A stretch of DNA of 64,000 bases from CAWCUK01 sp963798775 (GTDB lineage Bacteria > Bacteroidota > Ignavibacteria > Ignavibacteriales > Ignavibacteriaceae), in contig CAWCUK010000001.1 of the NCBI GenBank assembly GCA_963798775.1, positions 1,550,001 to 1,614,000 on the forward strand. Reading direction: 5' to 3'. Positions 8,191-17,282 of the stretch are shown here, one piece after another. A program made the translations under genes and the position numbers. Each line of letters begins with the position of its first letter. The stretch's first letter is position 1. Below the pieces are notes generated by a model. It was not told the origin of the DNA and ran no database searches. It saw only the letters and a list, made by a program, of their open reading frames with translations.

Positions 8191-9837
8191 ATGGCACTTC
8201 TTACATCTCTTTTCTCAGGCGTTTCAGGCTTACGAAATCACCAATCAATGATGGACGTAATCGGCGATAATATTGCTAATGTTAATACAATCGGTTATAA
8301 AAGCTCGCGTGTTACTTTCAGTGATACTTTCAGTCAATTTTTCAAATCCGGTACAAACCCTACAGAAACTTCCGGCGGTACTAATACAATGCAAATCGGA
8401 CTTGGAATGCAGATCAACTCAATTGATAGAAACTGGAATCAAGGGACATTTGAAAGAACAGGAATTTCTACTGATTTAGCTTTACAAGGACCCGGTTTAT
8501 TTATTTTGAAGAGTAACGGACAGAATTATTATTCAAGAGCAGGCGCATTTCAATTTGATGCAAACGGAAATTTAGTAAGCACACAAAACGGTGCTGTAGT
8601 TCAGGGTAAACTCGCGAGTAAAGACGGTGTTATTCCTCCGGGAAATAATCTTGAAGATATTAAAATAGATACAAACTTAAAGTTGCCCGCGGTTGCTACT
8701 AGTCTTATTAAATGGGGCGGAAACTTAAAAAGCAGCAGCGAAAATACAGCCTCTGAAAATGTAGTATTAAGAGGATCCATAAACGCGAGCGGAACTCCTG
8801 AACCGGTAACCACCACAGTTTATGATGTTTATGGTAATAAGAATACGTTAAAAGTAAATTATAACCCCACCGGAACTCCTAATGAATATTCTTTAGATTG
8901 GGAGATTTTGGATCCGTCAACCAACGCTCAATTATATTCCGGTACCTTACCTACTGTAACTTTCGGAAGTGACGGTAAAATGGACGCGGCATCTATTGCG
9001 GCGTTTGACGGTGTTACGAATAAAGTAAGTCCTTCCGCGGATATTAATTTTGTTATTGATCCGACCGCGATTACCTTAGGAAATTCAACCACAACATTAA
9101 GTATTTCTGCCGACGGAAATAGAGAACCTAATATTGTTAGCGGTTCCGTAAGTGTTTTTGACTCTTTAGGAAATTCACATCAAGTAACATTAAAATTTAC
9201 AAAAATTACAGACGGTAACTGGACCTGGACAGCAAGCGTTCCCGGCGGAAGTACTTTAGACGGAAAAACCGCAACTTCAACCGGAACTCTTTCATTTAAT
9301 CCCGATGGAACTTTAGATCCAACCGGAATCGCACCAAGCAATCCTCAACTTACTTTTGTACCAACCGGCGGTGCCGATCCTTTAGTTGTTGATCTTGATA
9401 TGGGAAAAGGATTAGACGGAATTACACAAACTTCATCCAGCTCCGCAATCTCCGCGTTAAGCCAGGATGGTTCCGCGGCGGCATCTTTATCAAATATTAA
9501 TATAGATCAATATGGAAATATTGTCGGCTTATTCTCCAACGGCAATTCAAAAACTTTAGGGAAAATAATGACGGCGACGTTTCAAAATAGAAATGGTTTG
9601 ATAAATGAAGGCGGAAATATGTTTACCGCTTTCGCAAATACAGGAGCTCCTAAAATTAGTGAGTTCGGCGAAGAATCAAATACAACTGTTCAGGCGGGTG
9701 TTCTTGAACAGTCAAACGTGGATCTTTCACAAGAATTTACTAAAATGATTATTTCACAAAGAGGATTTCAGGCAAACGCAAGAATTATTACAACCGCCGA
9801 TAATATGCTTCAGGAAATAAATAATCTTATCCGATAA
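8191..9837 (+). CDS. flgE: FlgE, flagellar hook protein
   Basis: FlgE polymerises into the hook, the universal joint of the flagellum. The N-terminus (SLFSGVSGLRNHQSMMD, then IGDNIANVNTIGYKSSR) and C-terminus (GVLEQSNVDLSQEFTKMI, then SQRGFQANARII) are the conserved rod/hook coiled-coil ends. The middle, about residues 170-420, contains two successive hook-type beta domains, each with the pattern VYD/FDSLGN followed by beta strands, which explains the 548-residue length. It has a good ribosome binding site (AGGAGG), its own leader, and a terminator-like hairpin after the stop, so it may be expressed as a separate high-level unit. Confidence 0.96.
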   Translation: MALLTSLFSGVSGLRNHQSMMDVIGDNIANVNTIGYKSSRVTFSDTFSQFFKSGTNPTETSGGTNTMQIGLGMQINSIDRNWNQGTFERTGISTDLALQGPGLFILKSNGQNYYSRAGAFQFDANGNLVSTQNGAVVQGKLASKDGVIPPGNNLEDIKIDTNLKLPAVATSLIKWGGNLKSSSENTASENVVLRGSINASGTPEPVTTTVYDVYGNKNTLKVNYNPTGTPNEYSLDWEILDPSTNAQLYSGTLPTVTFGSDGKMDAASIAAFDGVTNKVSPSADINFVIDPTAITLGNSTTTLSISADGNREPNIVSGSVSVFDSLGNSHQVTLKFTKITDGNWTWTASVPGGSTLDGKTATSTGTLSFNPDGTLDPTGIAPSNPQLTFVPTGGADPLVVDLDMGKGLDGITQTSSSSAISALSQDGSAAASLSNINIDQYGNIVGLFSNGNSKTLGKIMTATFQNRNGLINEGGNMFTAFANTGAPKISEFGEESNTTVQAGVLEQSNVDLSQEFTKMIISQRGFQANARIITTADNMLQEINNLIR

Positions 9838-9859
9838 TAGATAAATTTCTTTTCTTAAA

Positions 9860-9892
9860 AAAAGCAGCGGGTGAATAGATCCTGCTGCTTTT
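9860..9892 (+). terminator. Terminator-like hairpin after flgE
   Basis: AAAGCAGCGGG at 9861-9871 pairs with CCTGCTGCTTT at 9881-9891 with a single G-U wobble, leaving a nine-base loop. Flanking A and T residues extend the stem by one pair. The tail is T-rich (TTTTCCTTT) but interrupted. It lies 22 bases after the flgE stop, so it probably ends that transcript; the A-run on the other side could let it work in both directions. Confidence 0.65.
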
Positions 9893-10013
9893 CCTTTAAA
9901 ATCACTTCTTTCGCTCTCCATATTTTTGATTCAATTCAACCAGATGTATAATAATAGCCAAAAATAAACATCGTCATCATTAAATATTCTTTCCAAAACT
10001 CTTAATAATTACA

Positions 10014-10029
10014 TGGCATATCTATTGAA
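10014..10029 (+). promoter_or_regulatory. Candidate sigma-54 promoter before fliL
   Basis: TGGCATATCTATTGAA matches the sigma-54 consensus TGGCAYRNNNNTTGCW at every defined position except the C of the -12 GC. It lies 43 bases before the fliL ATG in the only sizeable non-coding gap (235 bases) of this part of the locus, just after a terminator. An NtrC-family sigma-54 activator is encoded in the same window. The -12 mismatch keeps the call tentative. The rest of the gap is AT-rich and shows nothing else I can support. Confidence 0.4.
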
Positions 10030-10072
10030 GTAATCATACAAAATTATAGCAAAAATTAAGGTCTAAAAAATT

Positions 10073-10576
10073 ATGGCAGATGAAGAACTGACTGAGAAAA
10101 AATCCGGAATAAACCCGAAAATATTTTTGTTCGGTTTGCCATTGTTTATAATCCAGCTTTTAGTGGTTTATTTTGTAACCGCTAATGTTCTTTTAAGCAA
10201 AATTGATGCGCATACTGCCGACAAAAAAACTGAAAAGGCGAAAGAAAAAGTAGTCCCGGTAAAAACAGATTTAGGAAAATATATTTATACGGTTGAAGAT
10301 GTAATTGTTAATCCTGCGGGAACCGACGGAAAAAGATTACTTCTTTCCTCGGTTGGATTTGATTTATCCGCTGAAGAAAGTAAGCAGGAAATGAAAGAAA
10401 AAGAAGTTCTTGTTAAAGATTTAATAATTTCAATTCTTTCAAGTAAAAATATTAATCAGTTGATGAATTATTCCTATAAAGATTCTCTTCGAATAGAAAT
10501 TGCAAAAAAAATGAAGTTAAAGTTACCCGAAGTAAAAGTAAATAATATTTATTTCAGCAAATATATTATTCAATAA
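10073..10576 (+). CDS. fliL: FliL, stator-associated basal-body protein
   Basis: FliL is a single-pass inner-membrane protein that surrounds and supports the stators. The 167-residue product has a short cytoplasmic N-terminus, one membrane helix at about residues 17-38, a K/E-rich linker, and a periplasmic domain beginning YIYTVEDVIVNPAGT and ending in a hydrophobic strand, as usual for FliL. It heads a tightly packed run continuing through fliM, fliN and the export gate, with only two bases before fliM. Confidence 0.88.
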   Translation: MADEELTEKKSGINPKIFLFGLPLFIIQLLVVYFVTANVLLSKIDAHTADKKTEKAKEKVVPVKTDLGKYIYTVEDVIVNPAGTDGKRLLLSSVGFDLSAEESKQEMKEKEVLVKDLIISILSSKNINQLMNYSYKDSLRIEIAKKMKLKLPEVKVNNIYFSKYIIQ

Positions 10577-10578
10577 AT

Positions 10579-11571
10579 ATGGCAGAAGATTTATCACAGG
10601 AAGAACTCGATTTACTTTTAAGTAAAGCACAGAGCGGCAATATTGCTGACGATTTTCCAAGTATAAGCACAGAAAAAGAAACTGTTCCGTTTGATTTTCG
10701 GCTGCCGAATCGTATTTCAAAAAATCAGCTGAGAATTTTAAGAAGCATCCATGAAAATTTTGCCGAAAGTTTGGGATCTTATTTAGTTTCTAAACTGCAG
10801 ACAATAGTTACTATTTCTGTTACTTCTGTAGATCAAATTTATTATTCGGAATATGTTCTTTCAGTTTCAAACCCTGCTTGCCTTTATACTTTTGATATTA
10901 AGAATACTGATATAAGAGGAATACTAGAACTTAATCCCGATTTTGCTCTTTCCTTAGTTGATAGGTTATTAGGCGGAAACGGAAACGGTACAAAACAATC
11001 AAAAGTTATTACTCCAATAGAGCAGAAAGTTATTAATGTAGTTGTAGATAAGGTAATGCTGGATCTTAAAAAATCATGGCAGACAATAGATAATCTTGAA
11101 TTTGAAGTTGAACGATTTGAACCTGATATAGATTTCGCTCAAATAACTTCACAAAATGAATCCGTACTCCTTATTTCTTTTGAAGTATTAATCGGGGAAC
11201 AGTCTTACCAGATGAATTTATGTTTTGCAACCTTTGCTTTCGATACAATTCTGCCCAGACTTTCTTCACAGAAATTATCTTCAATAAGACCGGTAAAGTA
11301 TAACGGAACAACCGCAACAGAAATTATTACAAATCATCTTTATAAAACTTTTATGCCTATTTCAGTTGAATTCGGTACATCAAAAATTTCTATGAAAGAA
11401 TTAATTGAGCTTGAAAAAGGTGATATAATAAAATTGGATAATAAAATAAGCGATGAGCATAAAGTTAAAGTTGGAAATAAGGTAATATTTTACGGCCGTG
11501 CCGGCATTGTAAATAATCATAAGGCAATAAAAATAACCGGGAAAATATCTAACGACGATAAACAGGAATAG
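10579..11571 (+). CDS. fliM: FliM, C-ring switch protein
   Basis: FliM forms the wall of the cytoplasmic C-ring, binds phosphorylated CheY and sets rotation direction. The N-terminal LSQEELDLLLSKA (residues 4-16) is the CheY-binding helix. The middle CheC-like domain contains the LVDRLLGGNGNG loop, and the C-terminus is a SpoA domain (IELEKGDIIKLDNKIS). The length of 330 residues is typical. Presence of the intact CheY-binding helix implies chemotactic switching although no cheY is in this window. Confidence 0.95.
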   Translation: MAEDLSQEELDLLLSKAQSGNIADDFPSISTEKETVPFDFRLPNRISKNQLRILRSIHENFAESLGSYLVSKLQTIVTISVTSVDQIYYSEYVLSVSNPACLYTFDIKNTDIRGILELNPDFALSLVDRLLGGNGNGTKQSKVITPIEQKVINVVVDKVMLDLKKSWQTIDNLEFEVERFEPDIDFAQITSQNESVLLISFEVLIGEQSYQMNLCFATFAFDTILPRLSSQKLSSIRPVKYNGTTATEIITNHLYKTFMPISVEFGTSKISMKELIELEKGDIIKLDNKISDEHKVKVGNKVIFYGRAGIVNNHKAIKITGKISNDDKQE

Positions 11572-11578
11572 GTTTTTT

Positions 11579-12004
11579 ATGGATGAAAATATAAATCAAC
11601 AAAAACAGGTAAAGGAAGAAAAAAAGAAAATGCAGGAAGAAGGAAATTTTTCGGGCGGAAGATCGGAACTAAAATCCAAAGTAATGGGTGGAGTTGCCGA
11701 TTTTGAAGAATTTGATGAAAGCAGTGTCAAAATTTCGGAAGCCGAGGATAAATTAAATCTTCTCAAGGATCTCCAGTTAAATGTTTATATAGAACTCGGC
11801 AGAACTCAAATGCAGATTAAAGATATACTGGAACTGGAAAGAGGTTATGTAATTGAACTTGAAAAACTTGCCAGTGAACCCGTTGATATTTTTGTAAATA
11901 ATAAAAAAATAGCCGAAGGCGAAGTGGTAGTTATCGATAAACATTTCGGTATCAGAATTACAAATTTAGTTGATGCACCTAATAATCGATTAAAGGGACT
12001 TTAA
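11579..12004 (+). CDS. fliN: FliN, C-ring switch protein
   Basis: FliN makes the base of the C-ring and docks FliH. The C-terminal SpoA domain covers about residues 60-141 with family motifs LQLNVYIELGRTQMQIKDIL, LERGYVIELEKLASEPVDI and VVVIDKHFGIRITNL. The N-terminal 55 residues are a charged extension without clear motif. It follows fliM by seven bases, and its last base overlaps the start of fliO. Confidence 0.95.
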   Translation: MDENINQQKQVKEEKKKMQEEGNFSGGRSELKSKVMGGVADFEEFDESSVKISEAEDKLNLLKDLQLNVYIELGRTQMQIKDILELERGYVIELEKLASEPVDIFVNNKKIAEGEVVVIDKHFGIRITNLVDAPNNRLKGL

Positions 12005-12342
12005 TGACTTTATTGACCGTTGTAAAAGCTATTGTTCCTTTAATTTTCATTTTGGGTTTACTTTACGCTGTTTTATGGGCCGTAAAAAAATACAGCTTTT
12101 CATTTAACGGCAAAAAATCCGGTAATATTAAAGTGCTAAGCACTCAAATGATTCTACCTAAAAAATATATTTCCTTAGTAAAAATTGAAGATAAAGTTTT
12201 AGTTCTAGGAGTAAGTGAACATTCGGTTAACCTGCTGAAAGAACTAGACCATGTACCGGAAGATATAGGCAGACAAATAAATGCGGAAGTTGATAAAGAT
12301 AATTTTATAGGATTGTTAAGAAAAAATCTTGGGATGAAATGA
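12004..12342 (+). CDS. fliO: FliO, flagellar export-gate assembly protein
   Basis: FliO helps assemble the FliP ring. This is a short protein of 112 residues with one N-terminal membrane helix (about residues 4-27) followed by a cytoplasmic domain with the LSTQMILPKKYISLVKIEDKVLVLGVS-type strand pattern. FliO is poorly conserved, so size, topology and location between fliN and fliP carry the call. It overlaps fliP by four bases. Confidence 0.8.
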   Translation: MTLLTVVKAIVPLIFILGLLYAVLWAVKKYSFSFNGKKSGNIKVLSTQMILPKKYISLVKIEDKVLVLGVSEHSVNLLKELDHVPEDIGRQINAEVDKDNFIGLLRKNLGMK

Positions 12343-13100
12343 GAAAGATAGTTTTTGCCTGTCTACTTTTCGTAGTTCTTTTCGGTTGTTTTAATTCTTC
12401 CTTCGCGCAGCAGGGTCCTTCCATTCCGCTTCCCAAAATTGGTATTGATATAGGTACCGCTGATAGCCCGAAGGATGTTTCCGTTACACTTCAAGTTCTT
12501 TTATTAATGACGGTACTTTCGCTCGCTCCTTCATTAATGATAATGACAACTTCTTATTTACGGATTATTATTGTTTTTCATTTTTTAAAAAGCGCTCTGG
12601 GAACACAGCAAATGCCGCCGGGACAGCTATTAGCCGGTATTGCTCTTTTTATTACCTTTTTTGTTATGGCTCCCACTTGGAATCAAGTTAATAATGGGGC
12701 TTTAAAACCTTTAATGGATGGAAAAATTTCGGTTCAAGAAGCTTATGATAAAGGTATAGAACCAATTAGAGAATTTATGTTCAGAAATGTACGTGATGAA
12801 GATTTGGCACTTTTTATTGGTCTGGCAAATATGAAACAGCCGGAAACAAGAAAAGATCTTCCTACTTATATTGTTATACCTGCTTTTGCATTAAGTGAAT
12901 TAAGGGCCGGTTTTATTATAGGATTCTTTTTATTCATTCCTTTCTTAATGATAGATATGATTATTTCCAGTATTCTCATGTCAATGGGAATGATGATGCT
13001 TCCGCCTATGCTTGTTTCGCTCCCTTTTAAAATATTATTATTCATACTTGTTGACGGATGGAATTTAATTGTCGGTTCAGTAGTAAGGAGTTTTTCATAA
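12339..13100 (+). CDS. fliP: FliP, flagellar export-gate protein
   Basis: FliP forms the pentameric core of the export gate with FliQ and FliR. A cleavable signal peptide occupies about residues 1-23 (ending SSFAQ), followed by the conserved first membrane segment (TSYLRIIIVFHFLKSALGTQ), the periplasmic loop, and the typical VIPAFALSELRAGFIIGFF and MSMGMMMLPPM segments. The length of 253 residues is standard. It is contiguous with fliQ. Confidence 0.97.
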   Translation: MRKIVFACLLFVVLFGCFNSSFAQQGPSIPLPKIGIDIGTADSPKDVSVTLQVLLLMTVLSLAPSLMIMTTSYLRIIIVFHFLKSALGTQQMPPGQLLAGIALFITFFVMAPTWNQVNNGALKPLMDGKISVQEAYDKGIEPIREFMFRNVRDEDLALFIGLANMKQPETRKDLPTYIVIPAFALSELRAGFIIGFFLFIPFLMIDMIISSILMSMGMMMLPPMLVSLPFKILLFILVDGWNLIVGSVVRSFS

Positions 13101-13370
13101 ATGACCGAAGATTTAATTATACAGATTTTAAGAGAAGCCTTTTATACAGTGTTTTTAATCTTAATGCCGATTTTAGGTGTTTCACTGATAATTGGAATTA
13201 TAATTTCAATTTTTCAAGCGGCAACCTCAATTCAGGAAATGACTCTAACATTCGTTCCTAAAATTATTGTAACCGGGCTGGCAATTATTTTTCTCCTTCC
13301 CTGGATGATGGATAAAATGATTTCTATTACGATGAAATTTTTAACCATGTTTACTACTGTTATTAAATGA
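13101..13370 (+). CDS. fliQ: FliQ, flagellar export-gate protein
   Basis: FliQ wraps the FliP-FliR core of the export gate. The 89-residue product has two membrane helices, at about residues 14-40 and 50-72, joined by the diagnostic FQAATSIQEMTLTFVPKI segment. It begins on the base after the fliP stop and overlaps fliR by four bases, consistent with strict co-translation of gate subunits. Confidence 0.96.
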   Translation: MTEDLIIQILREAFYTVFLILMPILGVSLIIGIIISIFQAATSIQEMTLTFVPKIIVTGLAIIFLLPWMMDKMISITMKFLTMFTTVIK

Positions 13371-14140
13371 ATATTCTTGTTGCCGATTTTGTAGCTGTTT
13401 TTCTGATAATGCTTAGAATTGTTGCGGCTTTAATTGCGTCCCCCATTTACGGGCATAAAGCAATACCGACAATCTCTAAATTATTTTTATCTCTGGTAGT
13501 TGCGTATATAATTTTTTTAACCCTTAAACATCCTGCAGTAAATTTTGAAATTACTTTATGGAGTTTAAGCGCTACTGCGGCTAAAGAAATTATAACCGGA
13601 TTAATTATCGGTTTTATGCTCAATTTTGTTTTTTACGGAATTTCTTATGCCGGAACTTTAATTGGTTTTGATATAGGTCTTTCAATGGCCGAATTTTTTA
13701 ATCCGTTGGAAGATACTCAAAATAATGTTATAGGTGAGCTTATTTATCTTGCCGCAATAATGGTCTTCTTTTTGATAAACGGACATCATTATGTTATTAG
13801 AGGTCTTGCTTATTCTTTTACTGTAATTCCTCTGGGTAAATTTACCATAAATCATTCAATGTTTGATTTACTTATAAAGTATTCGGCATCCGTTTTTGTT
13901 ATTGCGGTAAAAATTGCCTCACCTATTATGGTATCTTTTTTCTTAGTTCATATCGCGGAAGGAATAATTTCAAGAGTAATTCCGCAGATGCAGGTTTTTT
14001 TTGTAGCGCAGCCTTTGCAGTTAGGTTTAGGATTTATCATGCTCTCATTAATTATTCCTATTTATGTTTATGTAATAAAGGATTTATTAAAAATTTATGA
14101 GAATAATCTTTTTGTTTTAATTAAAGCGATGGGCTCATAA
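13367..14140 (+). CDS. fliR: FliR, flagellar export-gate protein
   Basis: FliR completes the FliPQR gate and contacts FlhB. The 257-residue hydrophobic protein has about six membrane segments and the family landmarks LRIVAALIASPIYGHKAIP near the N-terminus, GFDIGLSMAEFFNP around residue 105, and a C-terminal VFFVAQPLQLGLGF. Placement between fliQ and flhB is canonical. Confidence 0.96.
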   Translation: MNILVADFVAVFLIMLRIVAALIASPIYGHKAIPTISKLFLSLVVAYIIFLTLKHPAVNFEITLWSLSATAAKEIITGLIIGFMLNFVFYGISYAGTLIGFDIGLSMAEFFNPLEDTQNNVIGELIYLAAIMVFFLINGHHYVIRGLAYSFTVIPLGKFTINHSMFDLLIKYSASVFVIAVKIASPIMVSFFLVHIAEGIISRVIPQMQVFFVAQPLQLGLGFIMLSLIIPIYVYVIKDLLKIYENNLFVLIKAMGS

Positions 14141-14144
14141 AACA

Positions 14145-15230
14145 ATGGCGGAAAAAGACGGACAAGAAAAAACCGAGCAGCCTTCGTCGAAGAAATTAAC
14201 CGAAGGCAGAGAAGAAGGACAAGTTGCCCGAAGCGTGGAAATAAATTCTTTTGCTATTTTTACTTCGGGTTTACTGCTTGTATACATGACGCAAAGTTTT
14301 TTGGGCAGTCAAATATCAAATTTTACAAAGCAAATATTTGGTTCTTTAGATGTTTTAAATATTACTCGTGCTAATTTTGAAATTTATGCTACAGAAGGAT
14401 TTACTTTTTATCTGATTACCTTAGGCCCCATCTTTATTGGCTTAGTAGTAATAGCGCTGGCCGCTAGTATTTCTCAAGTAGGATTTAAAATTAGCGGGAA
14501 AGCTTTACAACCCAAATTTAGTAAACTTAATCCTTTAAATGGAATTAAAAATATTTTCTTCTCTTCCCGTTCTTTAGTAGAGGTTGCAAAATCTCTTCTT
14601 AAGCTTGTTATTATCGGACTATTCGCGTACATCGTTCTTAAAGATTTTGTGCAGGATTCAACTGCTCTAGTCGAATTTACTATTTCAGAAATCCTCAAAT
14701 TTATGATTGATGCGGCTTATACTTTATTATGGAAAATTGCCCTGCTTTATGCCATACTGGCGGGTTTAGATTTCATATTCCAAAAATACAAGTTTAAGCA
14801 GGAAATGATGATGACTAAACAAGAGGTAAAAGAAGAAAATAAACAGAGTGAGGGTGATCCTCAGTTAAAGGCTAGAATTAAAAAAGCGCAATTTGCCGCA
14901 TCAAAAAATAGAATGATGCAGGATGTACCGAAGGCTGATGTTGTTATAACAAACCCTACTCATTTTGCAATTGCTCTTAAATATGATATGAATAAAGATG
15001 CGGCTCCGATGATATTAGCTAAAGGTATGGACGCTGTTGCGCAGAAGATAAAAGCCGTCGCGGCAGAAAATAACATCCCTATGCATGAGGATAGAGAACT
15101 TGCACGGGCGCTTTATAAAAGCTGCAATGTAGGAGATCAAATTCCCGCCGCTTTATTTAAAGCTGTTGCGCAAATTCTGGCTTATGTATTCCAATTGAAA
15201 AATTCCAAAAAGAAAAAAAGTATAGTTTAA
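14145..15230 (+). CDS. flhB: FlhB, export substrate-specificity switch
   Basis: FlhB changes export specificity from rod/hook to filament after it cleaves itself and senses FliK. The N-terminus has the typical EKTEQPSSKKLTEGREEGQV. Four membrane helices follow, and the cytoplasmic domain carries the self-cleavage motif NPTH at residues 270-273, so autocleavage should be intact. Length is 361 residues. It is followed after four bases by flhA. Confidence 0.97.
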   Translation: MAEKDGQEKTEQPSSKKLTEGREEGQVARSVEINSFAIFTSGLLLVYMTQSFLGSQISNFTKQIFGSLDVLNITRANFEIYATEGFTFYLITLGPIFIGLVVIALAASISQVGFKISGKALQPKFSKLNPLNGIKNIFFSSRSLVEVAKSLLKLVIIGLFAYIVLKDFVQDSTALVEFTISEILKFMIDAAYTLLWKIALLYAILAGLDFIFQKYKFKQEMMMTKQEVKEENKQSEGDPQLKARIKKAQFAASKNRMMQDVPKADVVITNPTHFAIALKYDMNKDAAPMILAKGMDAVAQKIKAVAAENNIPMHEDRELARALYKSCNVGDQIPAALFKAVAQILAYVFQLKNSKKKKSIV

Positions 15231-15234
15231 TTTT

Positions 15235-17282
15235 TTGAAAAACTTCGGAAAAAATAGCGATATAATTTTAGCGTTCGGTTTAATATTTATGCTGGGGTTA
15301 ATGCTTATACCATTGCCGCCGGGGTTTCTGGATTTTTTCCTTGCCATAAATGTTACTTTTGCAATTTTAATTTTAATAGTTGCTCTTTATATAAAATCAC
15401 CGCTCGATATTTCTGTATTCCCCGGGCTTCTGCTTGTGCTTACATTATTTCGTTTAGCATTAAATATAAGTTCTACCCGATTAATTTTAATTAACGGTTA
15501 CGCCGGAAAGGTTATTGAATCATTCGGTTCTTTTGTTGTCGGCGGAAATTATGTAGTTGGCTTTATAGTATTCATTATCCTTGTTATTATTCAGTTTATT
15601 GTAATTGTAAAAGGTTCAGGAAGAATTTCTGAAGTTGCCGCAAGATTTACCTTAGACGCAATGCCCGGTAAACAAATGGCAATAGACGCGGATTTAAATA
15701 CCGGATTAATTACCGAAGCCGAAGCAAGAGCAAGAAGAGAAAATATTAGTCGCGAGGCTGAATTTTACGGTGCAATGGACGGAGCGAGTAAATTTGTTAA
15801 AGGTGACGCGATTGCCGGTTTATTAATTAATGGTATTAATATTCTCGGCGGGTTTATTATAGGTGTGGCGCAGCGGGGATTATCCATTCAAGACGCGCTA
15901 AAAAATTATACTATTTTAACTATTGGCGACGGTTTGGTTTCTCAAATTCCCGCACTGCTTATTGCTACCGCTGCCGGTTTGGTTGTAACTAGAAGTGCTT
16001 CCGGAACCGCTCTCGATAAGCAATTGAAAACTCAGCTTTTTGCTAACCCTAGAGTTCTTGGTACTGTAGGCGGTGTTGTTTTTCTTTTTGCGTTTGTTCC
16101 CGGTATGCCGACAATTCCATTTAGCATTCTCGGTATTATGTTATCTGCCGGAACTTATTTTACAAGTAAAAGAAAAAAGGAAGAACAAAATGCCGCTTCC
16201 GAAGTTGAACCCGAACCTGAACCGACTGAAGAAAAAGTGGAGCAGTATCTTCAGGTTGACCCTATTGAAATAGAAATAGGTTATGGATTAATAAGTTTAG
16301 TTGACGAAAGCCAAGGCGGAAACTTATTTCAGAAAATAGCTTCCACAAGAAAATACATTGCTCTGGAATACGGGGTGCTTATTCCACCGGTACGCGTGCG
16401 CGACAATCTGCAGCTTGAACCGCAAACTTATATTGTAAAAATTAAAGGTAATATTGTTACATCGTATGAGATTTATACCGATCGATATTTAGCCATGAAT
16501 CCGGGGAATTCAACTGAACCGATAAATGGAATTCCAACTCAAGATCCGGCTTTTAATTTACCAAGCTTTTGGGTTACGGAATCGGAAAAGGAAAAAGCCG
16601 AAGTTAACGGATATACAGTGGTTGACGGCATTTCCGTAATATCAACACATTTGCAGGAAACACTGAAAAAACATTTTGATAAAATTTTATCGCGTCAGGC
16701 TGTAAAACAGCTTCTGGAAAATTTAAAAAAGAATACCCCGCGGTAATAGAAGATGTAAATCCGGATATTCTTCCGCTCGGTACAATTCAAAAAGTACTTC
16801 AGAATTTATTAAAAGAACTAATTCCTATTAAAGACCTGGTGCAGATTTTGGAAGCATTGGTCGATTATTCAAAAGTTACAAAAAATATAGATGTTCTAAC
16901 CGAGTATGTTCGGCATTCAATAGGCGATTCTATTGCGGCATTATTCAGAGATAATAATAATATTATTCACGCTGCCGTTTTGGGCGAGCATCTTGAATCC
17001 GCAATTACTAAATCATTACAAAATCAAAAAGAAGTTGTACAGGCTCTTGGTTTAAGTCCTAGTGTGCTTAAAATATTAAATGAAAATCTTGCTACAATAA
17101 ATGAGAAATTTAAAATGTTAGGATATATTCCAATAATAATTACATCTGCAACAATTCGTCCCTATTTCTATAAATTAATTAATTCAAGCTTCCCGGATAT
17201 TTCCATCCTTTCATATTCGGAATTGCCGGCGAATGTAGAAATAGAGTTTATTGATAAAGTAGAGGTTGAATATGCAAATTAA
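15235..17282 (+). CDS. flhA: FlhA, flagellar export-gate protein (frameshifted)
   Basis: FlhA forms the nonameric ring that receives export substrates. The N-terminal part has the expected membrane domain (LPPGFLDFFLAINVTFA, then SPLDISVFPGLLLVLTLFRLA) and the conserved GRISEVAARFTLDAMPGKQM loop. The frame closes early at 16746, after residue 503; the rest of the cytoplasmic domain continues in another frame to 17282. Restoring one A in the six-A run at 16725-16730 joins the two into a 682-residue protein of normal length. TTG at 15235 is the preferred start because the sequence from it matches FlhA N-termini. Whether the shift is real or a consensus error cannot be told from this sequence. 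Confidence 0.93.

Noticed and set aside
8273..8479. Overlapping forward frame inside flgE
   Set aside because: Out-of-frame shadow of the conserved FlgE N-terminus with no ribosome binding site or recognisable domain.
13058..13261. Forward frame overlapping fliP and fliQ
   Set aside because: Shadow frame across two certain genes with a composition unlike a protein.
16839..17282. Separate 147-residue protein between flhA and flhF
   Set aside because: It matches the end of the FlhA cytoplasmic domain and is restored by a single base.
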